A stretch of 64,000 nucleotides of DNA, from NCBI RefSeq assembly GCF_000428825.1, contig NZ_AUAR01000017.1:35356-99355 (forward strand). Reading direction: 5' to 3'. Of the stretch, positions 42,031-52,355 are shown in pieces. The number at the start of each line of letters is the position of its first letter. Position 1 is the stretch's first letter. A program made the translations under genes and the position numbers. The notes under the pieces were generated by a model, which searched no databases, had not been told where the DNA came from, and saw nothing but the letters and a program-made list of their open reading frames with translations. The DNA is from Desulfomicrobium escambiense DSM 10707. Its GTDB lineage: Bacteria > Desulfobacterota > Desulfovibrionia > Desulfovibrionales > Desulfomicrobiaceae.

Positions 42031-43990
42031 ACAGCATCTTCAGGTCCCAGTTCCAGAGCCCCTGCCGTTCCTTGATGACCACCTTGTCCGGCACGGGCTC
42101 GTGCAGCCTGGCCAGGAGGGCGTAGCCAGCCTTTTCCAGTTCCGTCCATTTTTCGCTCAGGTCCAGCTCCCAAGTGGGGAAGGTCCAGACCAGGTTGCCG
42201 TAGGTCCGGGACCAGAACTGTTCGCCCTTGGGGCTCTGGAAGGGGTCGCGCTCCTTCAGGTTTTCCGAACGGATGCGCGAGACGCACAGGGGGTGGATGC
42301 CGCGGACCAGGACGCCAAGGGGCAGGGGCGACAGGGCGGGCAGTTCCAGAAAGCCCTCCCGGTCCAGTTCCGGGCTGACGAAGGCCCCGGCGAAGCCCAT
42401 CCTGGACAGTTCGGCCAGGGCCAGGGGGTTGGCCGTGTTGCACATGGGGCCGGCCCAGAAGGTCTGGCGTTCGGGCTTGGCGAAAAGCCCCATCTGCCAG
42501 GGGGCGTTCAGCACGAACTGCCGGGCGCCGAGGCGGGTCATGTTCTCCAGGCAGTCGGTCCAGGCCTTCTCCTCGGCCGGCCAGACCACGGGCGGCAGCC
42601 ACCACCAGATGCGGCCGAAAATGTTACGCGATATGTCCCGCTCCACGCCGGGCGTGAGCCATACGGCCTGCTCGCTCTGGTTGCCGAGACGCTTTGGCAG
42701 CTTGCGCCACACGTCCATTTCGCGGGGTCGGCCCTTGACCTTGCTCCGTTTGGGCAGGGTCGGGACAAACGTGGATTCGCGGCTCGGCCGGTCCGTGGCC
42801 AGCTCCTGCCGCAGTTCCGCGATGATGGCCTGCAGCTCGCGCTCGCGCCGGTCGACCAGGAAGACGGGCGCGCCCTGCGGCGCGGGCCTTCCCGGACCCT
42901 TGGGCAGATCCAGCCGGCCGCCCTTGGGCACGTCGCGGCGGACCTTGACCGTCTGGTGGCCGGCCTGATCCTCGTAGCCGATGCGCAGCAGGTCCCCGCT
43001 CTTGAGGGGCTCGCGCGGCGAAATGTAGGCCTTCATGCCGCCCTGGACCTTGCCGACCATGTGTCCCGACGCCGTCTGCTCGCGGTCGGCGATAGGGTTC
43101 GAGGGCCGGTGCCCCAGGAAATTGTAGTGCGAGCCCGGGCGCCCAAGCGCCATTTCCAGCAGTTCCTGGGCGGCCTTGCGCTGGGCCGGGTCGTTGCCCG
43201 CGTCGCGCAGCATGCGATAGGCCTTGACCGTGTAGAAGACGTAGTGCGGTCCCTTCTTGCGGCCCTCGATCTTCCAGGACTCGACCTTGTCCACACCGCT
43301 CAAGGGGCGCACCAGCACGTCCAGGGACAGGTCGTCGCAGGAGAAGAACGCGCCCTTCTGGTTCTTCTGCACGTACTGCCTCCGGCAGGGCTGCACGCAG
43401 CGGCCCCGCAGGCCGCTCTTGCCGCCCAGGTAGCTCGACCAGTAGCAGCGGCCCGAGACGGCGTAGCACAGGGCGCCGTGCACGAAGACCTCCAGGCTCA
43501 AGCCTTCCGGGCAGTTGGCGGCCACGGCCTTGATCTCGTCGATGGACAGTTCGCGTGGCAGGACCAGGCGGTTCACGCCCAGGGCCAGGATCTGCGGCAG
43601 GCCGGAAATGGTTCCGCCGTTGGCCAGGGTCGAGAGATGCAGCTCGCCCTTGAAGCCCGCCTGGCGGGCCAGGGCAGGCAGCCCGAGGTCCTGCACGATG
43701 AGGGCGTCGGGCCGCACCTGCTGCGCCAGGCGATCGATGAGCCGGCCGGCCTGGGCCAGTTCGGGCGCCTTGAGCAGATTGTTCACGGCCACGTGCACCC
43801 GCACGCCTCTGGCATGGGCCAGTTCGGTGAGGGCCGCGAGTTCGGTCAGGGAGAAGTTCTCCGCTTCCATGCGCGCGGAAAAATTCTTGAGGCCGCAGTA
43901 GACGGCGTCGGCTCCGGCCGCCACCGCTGCCAGAAAGCTGTCGGTGTCGCCGGCCGGGGCGAGGATTTCGGTTTTTTTTTCGATACTCAT
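42029..43990 (-). CDS. U32 family protein, RlhA-like (rRNA hydroxylation)
   Basis: 653 residues from ATG at 43990, the usual length of RlhA. The U32 domain starts EILAPAGDTDSFLAAVAAGADAVYCG, and has FVHGALCYAVSGRCYWSS and the Cys-rich GLRGRCVQPCRRQYVQ for the Fe-S cluster site. The C-terminal half is the accessory DUF3656-like domain. Proteins of this group add a hydroxyl to a 23S or tRNA nucleotide, not a protease in the strict sense. It stands alone with its own terminator. The palindromic element overlaps its stop codon. Confidence 0.85.
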   Translation of the reverse strand: MSIEKKTEILAPAGDTDSFLAAVAAGADAVYCGLKNFSARMEAENFSLTELAALTELAHARGVRVHVAVNNLLKAPELAQAGRLIDRLAQQVRPDALIVQDLGLPALARQAGFKGELHLSTLANGGTISGLPQILALGVNRLVLPRELSIDEIKAVAANCPEGLSLEVFVHGALCYAVSGRCYWSSYLGGKSGLRGRCVQPCRRQYVQKNQKGAFFSCDDLSLDVLVRPLSGVDKVESWKIEGRKKGPHYVFYTVKAYRMLRDAGNDPAQRKAAQELLEMALGRPGSHYNFLGHRPSNPIADREQTASGHMVGKVQGGMKAYISPREPLKSGDLLRIGYEDQAGHQTVKVRRDVPKGGRLDLPKGPGRPAPQGAPVFLVDRRERELQAIIAELRQELATDRPSRESTFVPTLPKRSKVKGRPREMDVWRKLPKRLGNQSEQAVWLTPGVERDISRNIFGRIWWWLPPVVWPAEEKAWTDCLENMTRLGARQFVLNAPWQMGLFAKPERQTFWAGPMCNTANPLALAELSRMGFAGAFVSPELDREGFLELPALSPLPLGVLVRGIHPLCVSRIRSENLKERDPFQSPKGEQFWSRTYGNLVWTFPTWELDLSEKWTELEKAGYALLARLHEPVPDKVVIKERQGLWNWDLKML

Positions 43991-44000
43991 GTGAAGACCA

Positions 44001-44015
44001 ACGGCCAATGGCCGT
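44001..44015. repeat. Short palindrome in the U32 leader
   Basis: ACGGCCAATGGCCGT, 7-bp arms around one central base, about 11 bases upstream of the U32 start codon. It could affect translation. Weak evidence only. Confidence 0.4.
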
Positions 44016-44219
44016 GCTTTGATGCCCGTCGGCGGGAGGCCGGCGGCGCTGCTGCGTACAACGGTCGATGAGGAGGCAGGCGAACGGTTCCGGGGTAGCC
44101 CGACGGGCCGGGGTCATGTCAAGGCCAAAGGGCCGCCCTTGTGCGTTGTCTGGGAATATCGTACGAAATTGATACGTACTCATTCCCTCACGCGTTTACC
44201 GGGACCATCCAGGATGAAC

Positions 44220-45266
44220 ATGTCGGATCTTGTTTTCGTGGCCACGTGCCAGGACGCCTTGTTTCAGGAAACCAGGGGCAACCTCGCCAGGCTGGGCTAC
44301 ACCAACTGCGCCCGATTCTCCTCGGGCAAGGCGGCCGCGGAATTCATCAAGTACAACCCGTCGCGCATCATCATTGTCGACACGGAAGTCGAGGACCTCT
44401 CCCTGGCCGAGTTCGTCACGGCCCTGCGCGAAGTCCGCACATCGGAATTCCTTCATATCCTGGTCATCGCCTCCGAGCGCACCGAGGAGTTCGTGCTGTC
44501 CATGATCTCCGCCGGCTGCTCGGGCCTGGTCCTGCGGCCCTACAATCTGGCGTCCCTCAAGAACCACATGCTGCAGTCCGAAAAGCTCGACCACTTCCAG
44601 GACGGCGAACGGGAAACCATCGATCTGGCCGACACCATGATCACCCAAGGCCGCTACGAAGACGCCATCGGCGACCTGACCATGGTCGTCAGCCACCAGG
44701 AGGACCTGGCCAGCAAGTATTTTTTCCAGGGCTGCCAGCTGCTGGTGGAGAAGAAATGGTCCGAGGCCATCCTGGCCTTCAACCAATCCCTGTCCCGCAA
44801 CCAGACCTTCATCAAGGCCTACGAAGGGCTCGCGCGGGCCTACCTAGGCAAGAACGATACGGACCGCTACCGCTTCTACCTGCAAAAGGCGGCCGAAGAG
44901 TACGCGAAGCTGAACAATTTCGCCAAGGTCAAGAAGATCTTCGTCGAGATCGTCAAGTATGACGTCAACGCGCCCAACCCCTACAACACCCTGGGCATCC
45001 GCCTGCGCCAGGAAAAGCAGTACAAGGAGGCCATCCAGGCCTATTTCCAGGCCATCGAGCTGAGCCCCAAGGACGAGAACATCCACTACAACATGGCCAA
45101 AGCCTATTTCTGCGACAACCAGCCCGAAAAGTCCCTGGAATGCATCCGCCTCGCCCTGTCCCTGGCCCCGGAACACATCGAGGCCCTCAAGATGTTCCGC
45201 CTGCTGAGCGGGGTGTCGTGGGACGACGATCCCAAGGCCGTCTTCAACCCGCAGAAGGGGAAGTGA
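44220..45266 (+). CDS. Degenerate receiver domain plus TPR repeats
   Basis: 348 residues from ATG at 44220, preceded by AGGA (an ATG two codons earlier is too close to that site). Residues 1-115 have a receiver-like fold with D54 in IIIVDTEVEDL, but the N-terminal acidic pair is missing (FVATCQD) and the conserved Lys is Arg106 (VLRPYN). From about residue 140 come TPR units (GRYEDAIGDLTMVVSHQ, KWSEAILAFNQSLSRNQ, KQYKEAIQAYFQAIELSP, EKSLECIRLALSLAPEH). Probably a protein-interaction scaffold, with phosphorylation uncertain. Confidence 0.82.
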   Translation: MSDLVFVATCQDALFQETRGNLARLGYTNCARFSSGKAAAEFIKYNPSRIIIVDTEVEDLSLAEFVTALREVRTSEFLHILVIASERTEEFVLSMISAGCSGLVLRPYNLASLKNHMLQSEKLDHFQDGERETIDLADTMITQGRYEDAIGDLTMVVSHQEDLASKYFFQGCQLLVEKKWSEAILAFNQSLSRNQTFIKAYEGLARAYLGKNDTDRYRFYLQKAAEEYAKLNNFAKVKKIFVEIVKYDVNAPNPYNTLGIRLRQEKQYKEAIQAYFQAIELSPKDENIHYNMAKAYFCDNQPEKSLECIRLALSLAPEHIEALKMFRLLSGVSWDDDPKAVFNPQKGK

Positions 45267-45269
45267 GGC

Positions 45270-45473
45270 ATGGCCAAATTCAGCACCTGCGCCATCTGCG
45301 GCAAGCTGGTCGACATCGACCAGGAATCCCACACCCTCTTCCACTGCCGCAACTTCCTGCTGCGCGCCTTCTACGGCGAAAAGAACGAACACCGCCGCGC
45401 CCGCCTGCAGGAGCGCATCGACGCCCTGAACGCCCGCATGCGGGTCAAGGGCAACAATCTGCTGGACACCTGA
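45270..45473 (+). CDS. Small Cys/His protein of unknown function
   Basis: 67 residues, starting 3 bases after the receiver-TPR stop. CAICGKLVDIDQESHTLFHC gives a CxxC...H...C pattern of a possible zinc site. The C-terminal half is helical and basic. Not recognised as a known family. Its tight link suggests it is cotranslated with the TPR protein. Confidence 0.7.
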   Translation: MAKFSTCAICGKLVDIDQESHTLFHCRNFLLRAFYGEKNEHRRARLQERIDALNARMRVKGNNLLDT

Positions 45474-45548
45474 ACCAATCCGGCCGCCCTGCCGGTCCGC
45501 CGCTCCATCCGCCCCTGCGCAGACCGAGATCCGCGTAAAGAAGGGGCG

Positions 45549-46247
45549 TCATTCTCGCCTTCCCGGCCACGGGAGCGCCTCAAGAGCCCCCAGACCTGCG
45601 AGCGCGTGCCCGAACCGCTCTTCCAGAAATAGCCTCCCGGCCTTCGGCGCGCACGCGTAGCCGAACTCCGTTCCCCCCAGACAAAAGCGCAGGGTGTGGG
45701 CGTGCAGGTACATGCGGTCCGGCCAGTCCGGCACGTGGGGATGGTAGAGTTCGTCGCCCAGGATGGGGGAGCCCAGGCTCTTCATGGCCACGCGCAACTG
45801 GTGCGTGCGCCCCGTCAGGGGCTTGAGGACGAAAAGGCGCAGCCCCGGCCCGACGGAGAAGCTGAAGAAACGCGTCCCGGCCGGGCGTTCCATGGTCCGG
45901 GTCAGTTTCCATGTCCCGCGCCGGGAGCGGACCATGTCGCCCTGCACCAGCCCCTGCTTCTTGCGCGGCGGGGAGTCCGAAAGGGCGATGTAGAACTTCT
46001 CTACGAGCCGTTCCCGGAACAGGGCGGCAAGGTCAGCGGCCCGGCGGCGGTCCGTGGCCAGGAGCAGAAGCCCGGAGGTCGCCTTGTCCAGCCGGTGCAC
46101 CGGGAACACGGGCCGCTCCAGATGCCGCCGGACCAGCGTGCACAGCCCGGGGCGGCCTTCGCAGTCGTGAAAATCGAGGCCCGGATCCTTGTCCACGACA
46201 AGGAATCCGGGCCCGTCAGCCACGAGGGAGAATCCGGCGGCTACCAT
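45549..46247 (-). CDS. RluA-family pseudouridine synthase
   Basis: A 232-residue enzyme with the catalytic HRLDKATSGLLLLA (Asp in HRLD) near residue 52, KFYIALS and TGRTHQLRVAMKSLGSPILGD. It lacks an S4 RNA-binding domain. Closest to the short RluA-like TIGR01621-type group. It makes pseudouridine in an rRNA or tRNA, site unknown. The start overlaps the lipoprotein stop by 7 bases. Confidence 0.9.
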   Translation of the reverse strand: MVAAGFSLVADGPGFLVVDKDPGLDFHDCEGRPGLCTLVRRHLERPVFPVHRLDKATSGLLLLATDRRRAADLAALFRERLVEKFYIALSDSPPRKKQGLVQGDMVRSRRGTWKLTRTMERPAGTRFFSFSVGPGLRLFVLKPLTGRTHQLRVAMKSLGSPILGDELYHPHVPDWPDRMYLHAHTLRFCLGGTEFGYACAPKAGRLFLEERFGHALAGLGALEALPWPGRRE

Positions 46248-46630
46248 TTCTTGTTCTTTTTCTTCGCCTGGCCCGGAGGGTACTTATGGCGATGTTCGTC
46301 GTAGCGGCGGTACGGTTCAGGCACATCCATCTCAAGCGTCACCGGCCCATACAGGCCTACGCGCAGGCTTCCGGGCAGACGGGTCGAAACGCGCCAACCG
46401 CCGTCGAGATAGAAATAGAGCCGGCGGTCCAGGTCGAAGTACACGCCCACTTCCGGGTAATAGTAATACCTGTAATACCGCTGCTTCTCGCGATACCCAT
46501 GGGCCGGGGCATGGGGCGGGGGCCCCTGCCTGTATCCGTCATCGCGATATACCGGCGGAGCGGTAGCGATGACGCAGGCTTGCATCAAAAATACAAGCGT
46601 GAGGAGAATCAAAACGTATCGTATTTTCAT
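46241..46630 (-). CDS. Putative outer-membrane lipoprotein, Tyr/Pro-rich
   Basis: 129 residues with a lipoprotein signal (LILLTLVFLMQAC, lipobox MQAC with the lipidated Cys19). The mature part is Tyr-, Arg- and Pro-rich (REKQRYYRYYYYPEVGVYFDL) with a C-terminal Lys-rich end. GGGAGG is placed 5 bases before the ATG. Function unknown. It lies between the NhaA-like gene and the pseudouridine synthase with overlaps or small gaps, so the three are likely one transcript. Confidence 0.8.
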   Translation of the reverse strand: MKIRYVLILLTLVFLMQACVIATAPPVYRDDGYRQGPPPHAPAHGYREKQRYYRYYYYPEVGVYFDLDRRLYFYLDGGWRVSTRLPGSLRVGLYGPVTLEMDVPEPYRRYDEHRHKYPPGQAKKKNKKW

Positions 46631-46642
46631 GAAAACCTCCCA

Positions 46643-47833
46643 TCATGCTCTCTGTATAACCTTGTTGCGTCGACGGGCAAGGGCATAGCGCAGAATTGCA
46701 TACCCGCATGAGACGGACAGCGCAGACGCCGCCATGGCCGCCAGCCGGATTTCGTTCACGGCCGGCCCGTCGTGTCCGGCGAGTGCGAGACCGAGAAAAA
46801 CGTTCACCGTGAACCCGGCCCCGCCGAGCAGCGCCACCCCGCCGAATTCCTTCCAGCCGACCCCTGCCGGCAAGGCGCACAGCCGCAGCCTTGTCCCGAC
46901 CCAGCACATCCCGAAGATCCCGGCCGCCTTGGCCGGGAACATCCCCAGAAAGGCCGGCAGCGCCTCCCGCGGCGTGATGGGATCCGCGGCCGCCTCGGCC
47001 GGCGAAAAACCGGCGCTTGCGAACACCAGCAGCGGCAGCGCCACGCAGCACACCGTGGGGAGCAAATCCTGTTCCAGCTCCACGAGAGGGGACGCGTTCG
47101 CCTCCCGGCCCCGTCCTGGAACGAAAAACGCCGTCAGGGGGCCGGCCAGCACGGCCAGGGAGCCTTCGCCCGCAGCCGCCGTCCACAGGACGGCGCCCGT
47201 CAGCAGATACGGCGAGACAAGGTTGACGGCCGCAAAGCGCATGACCGCGAAAACGACAACGCAGGCTCCGGCAACGGCCAGCACCGGCCCGGAGGGCAGC
47301 CCGCCCTGCACCCCGACCAACATGGCCGACGACCCGAGCAGGGAGAACATGGCCATGGTCGCGAAAAGGGATTTCAACGCTCCGGGCACGCGGTCCCCGA
47401 GCAGCGAGAGCACGGCCAGCCCCAGAGCCATGTCGGTGCCCATGGACGCGACCCACCACGGCTCCAAGCCGTCCCGAGCCCCGGACAAAAGGGCATGGAC
47501 CGCCCCCGCGGCGAGCATCCCCCCCAATGCGCCGAACGCGGGAAGCCGCAGACGGTCGGCACCGGCCAGCTCCTCCTCGACCACGCCGCGCTTGCACTCC
47601 AGAGCGACCGCAAAGAGGACCGCGCTCATGAGCGCCAGGTTGATCCAGACAAGCGCTGGTCGCCCGAGGGTCACGTCTCCATAGGAAACGCCGAGCATCG
47701 GCAACCTGATCCCGGCGTACCAGGGCGCAAGCCCCGTGTTCGAGACAATCATCGCCAGCGCGAAGGCCAGGGCCGAAAGCATCCCGGCCATGGACACCCA
47801 TCGCATGAAACTCTTACAGGATATTGATATCAT
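46643..47833 (-). CDS. NhaA-family membrane protein lacking the transport Asp-Asp pair
   Basis: 396 residues from ATG at 47833, with about eleven predicted transmembrane helices and clear NhaA family pattern. The equivalent of E. coli D133 is present (GTDMALGLAVLSLLGDRVPG) and a Lys at the K300 position (FPAKAAGIFGMCW). The D163-D164 pair of E. coli NhaA, needed for Na+/H+ exchange, is replaced by Ser-Leu (MAMFSLLGSS, S164-L165). So it may not be a working antiporter, or may move another ion. A stem-loop is in its leader (47857-47875). Confidence 0.85.
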   Translation of the reverse strand: MISISCKSFMRWVSMAGMLSALAFALAMIVSNTGLAPWYAGIRLPMLGVSYGDVTLGRPALVWINLALMSAVLFAVALECKRGVVEEELAGADRLRLPAFGALGGMLAAGAVHALLSGARDGLEPWWVASMGTDMALGLAVLSLLGDRVPGALKSLFATMAMFSLLGSSAMLVGVQGGLPSGPVLAVAGACVVVFAVMRFAAVNLVSPYLLTGAVLWTAAAGEGSLAVLAGPLTAFFVPGRGREANASPLVELEQDLLPTVCCVALPLLVFASAGFSPAEAAADPITPREALPAFLGMFPAKAAGIFGMCWVGTRLRLCALPAGVGWKEFGGVALLGGAGFTVNVFLGLALAGHDGPAVNEIRLAAMAASALSVSCGYAILRYALARRRNKVIQRA

Positions 47834-47856
47834 GAACAAACCCCGCCAGGACAGGC

Positions 47857-47875
47857 CACAGGCCAAAGGCCTGTG
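47857..47875. repeat. Stem-loop in the leader of the NhaA-like gene
   Basis: CACAGGCC-AAA-GGCCTGTG, 8-bp perfect arms, 24 bases upstream of the NhaA-like ATG. It is within the 190-base divergent region that also holds the P-type ATPase start. Could act in translation control. Not proven. Confidence 0.5.
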
Positions 47876-48023
47876 CTCAGCGCCGTCCGGCCGATGTTGA
47901 AGATGTACAGGTGAATCCGAACTCCGGCTTGAAGTTTGCCACCATGTGCACTACTCAGTAAATACTTGTCTTTTCCCCGCTTGCCGTGAAAAAATTGCAG
48001 ACAAACCGTCAAGGAGCGATGTT

Positions 48024-50726
<2,703 letters not shown>

Positions 50727-50731
50727 AATCC

Positions 50732-50757
50732 CGGGCGGGCGTTTCGGCGCCCGCCCG
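50732..50757 (+). terminator. GC-rich stem-loop after the P-type ATPase gene
   Basis: CGGGCGGGCG, loop TTTCGG, CGCCCGCCCG: 10-bp perfect arms, 5 bases after the stop codon. No T-run follows, so termination may be Rho-assisted or the loop may only protect the 3' end. Confidence 0.65.
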
Positions 50758-50856
50758 CCCCATCGCCCAACCCAGCCGTACGCCTCGAACACCGGGATTG
50801 ACCCCGCCGCAGCCTTGGGTCACAAGCCCGTCTTTCACCATCAGGAGGGGAATGCC

Positions 50857-52167
50857 GTGAAAACCTACGGAATCATAGGCGCCGGTCTGGCCGGCTGCGA
50901 GGCCGCCTGGCAGCTGGCCCAGGCCGGGCACGACGTCGTGCTCTACGAGATGAAGCCTAAGCGCTTCTCCCCGGCCCACCACAGCGAGGACCTGGCGGAA
51001 CTGGTCTGCTCCAACTCCTTCCGCTCGGCCGAGCCCGAAACGGGCATCGGTCTTTTGAAGCTCGAAATGTCCGAGCGGGGCAGCCTGGTCATGGACGTGG
51101 CCAAGGGCACGGAAGTGCCCGCCGGCAAGGCCCTGGCCGTGGACCGCGAACGCTTTGCCCGCGAAATGACCCGGCGCGTCCTGGAACACCCGCGCATCAC
51201 CTTGGTGCGCCGCGAAATCGAAAGCCTGGACGAATTCGACGCCCAGGGGCACGACGCCATCATCGTTGCCGCCGGCCCCCTGGCCTCCGACGCCCTGTCC
51301 GCCGACCTGGCCCGCATCGTCGGCCGCGATTCCCTGGCCTTCTACGACGCCATCGCGCCCATCGTGCTGACCGAGTCCGTGAACATGGACACGGCCTTCT
51401 GGGCCTCGCGCTACGCCCCAGAAGACAAGGACTACCTCAACTGCCCCATGACCGAAGAGCAGTATCTGAACTTCGTACGCGCCCTGATCGACGGCGAGAA
51501 GGTCGCCCCCCGGGAGTTCGAGAAGGAGATGCACTTCGAGGGCTGCCTGCCCATCGAGGTCATGGCCGAACGCGGCGAGATGACCCTGGCCTTCGGACCC
51601 CTCAAGCCAGTGGGGCTCACGGACCCGCGCACCGGTCGCCAGCCCTTCGCCGTGGTCCAGCTGCGCGCCGAGAACCTGGAAAAGACGGCCATGAACATGG
51701 TCGGGTTCCAGACCAAGCTCAAATACGGCGAGCAGAAACGCATCTTCGCCATGATCCCCGGCCTCGAACACGCCGAATTCCTGCGCCTGGGCAGCATCCA
51801 CCGCAACACCTACGTCCTGGCGCCCGAAGCCCTGACCCCGACCCTCGAACTCAAAAACCGCCCCCGCACCTACCTCGCCGGACAAATCAGCGGCGTGGAA
51901 GGCTACCTCGAATCCGCGGCCACCGGCCTCTGGCTGGGCCTCCACCTGGCCGGCAAGATGGACCTGCCCCCGCAGGAAACCGCCCTGGGCGCCCTCCTCT
52001 CGCACCTGCGCACCCCGGCCAAACACTTCCAGCCCGCCAACGTCCACTTCGGCCTCATGCCCGCCCTGAACAGGAAGGCGCCCAAGAAAAAGCGCAAGGA
52101 ACTCTACGCCCAGCGGGCGCGGGAGGTTTGGAAAGCATGGATGGAGAAGGGAGGCGCGAAGGGCTGA
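50857..52167 (+). CDS. trmFO: TrmFO, folate-dependent tRNA (uracil-5-)-methyltransferase
   Basis: 436 residues from GTG at 50857, with AGGAGGGG six bases upstream. FAD-binding GIIGAGLAGCEAAWQLA at the N-terminus, then EMKPKRFSPAH, LVCSNSFRS, GTEVPAGKALAVDR, CPMTEEQYLNF, FGPLKPVGLTDPRTG and GQISGVEGYLESAATG, all TrmFO marks. It makes T54 (m5U) of tRNA using methylene-tetrahydrofolate. Length is standard. Confidence 0.96.
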   Translation: MKTYGIIGAGLAGCEAAWQLAQAGHDVVLYEMKPKRFSPAHHSEDLAELVCSNSFRSAEPETGIGLLKLEMSERGSLVMDVAKGTEVPAGKALAVDRERFAREMTRRVLEHPRITLVRREIESLDEFDAQGHDAIIVAAGPLASDALSADLARIVGRDSLAFYDAIAPIVLTESVNMDTAFWASRYAPEDKDYLNCPMTEEQYLNFVRALIDGEKVAPREFEKEMHFEGCLPIEVMAERGEMTLAFGPLKPVGLTDPRTGRQPFAVVQLRAENLEKTAMNMVGFQTKLKYGEQKRIFAMIPGLEHAEFLRLGSIHRNTYVLAPEALTPTLELKNRPRTYLAGQISGVEGYLESAATGLWLGLHLAGKMDLPPQETALGALLSHLRTPAKHFQPANVHFGLMPALNRKAPKKKRKELYAQRAREVWKAWMEKGGAKG

Positions 52168-52179
52168 GGGCGGGAAGCG

Positions 52180-52221
52180 TGCCTCCGGCGGGCAGGGGGC
52201 TCGCCCCCTGCACCCCTTGCA
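52180..52221. repeat. Hairpin repeat, copy 1
   Basis: It starts TGCCTCCGGCGGGCAGGGGG and includes stem GCAGGGGG / CCCCCTGC. The same unit occurs again at 52285-52327. It lies just after trmFO. Confidence 0.75.
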
Positions 52222-52284
52222 GGTTCGTTTAATCGGCAAAGACGGGTCGATGAGCACGGATTGCTCAAGGGGTTGGGAAAGGCT

Positions 52285-52327
52285 TGCCTCCGGCGGGCAG
52301 GGGGCCCCGCCCCCTGCCCCCCTTGTA
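52285..52327. repeat. Hairpin repeat, copy 2
   Basis: Same 5' unit as copy 1 (TGCCTCCGGCGGGCAGGGGG) with stem GGGCAGGGGG / CCCCCTGCCC. With copy 1 it fills the gap between the convergent trmFO and GH57 genes and may block read-through from both sides. Confidence 0.75.
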
Positions 52328-52355
52328 TGTTCGGTGAACCTGCGATGGGCGAATG

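Noticed and set aside
42101..44071. Long plus-strand open frame opposite the U32 gene
   Set aside because: Antisense shadow of a GC-rich gene with a recognisable protein on the other strand.
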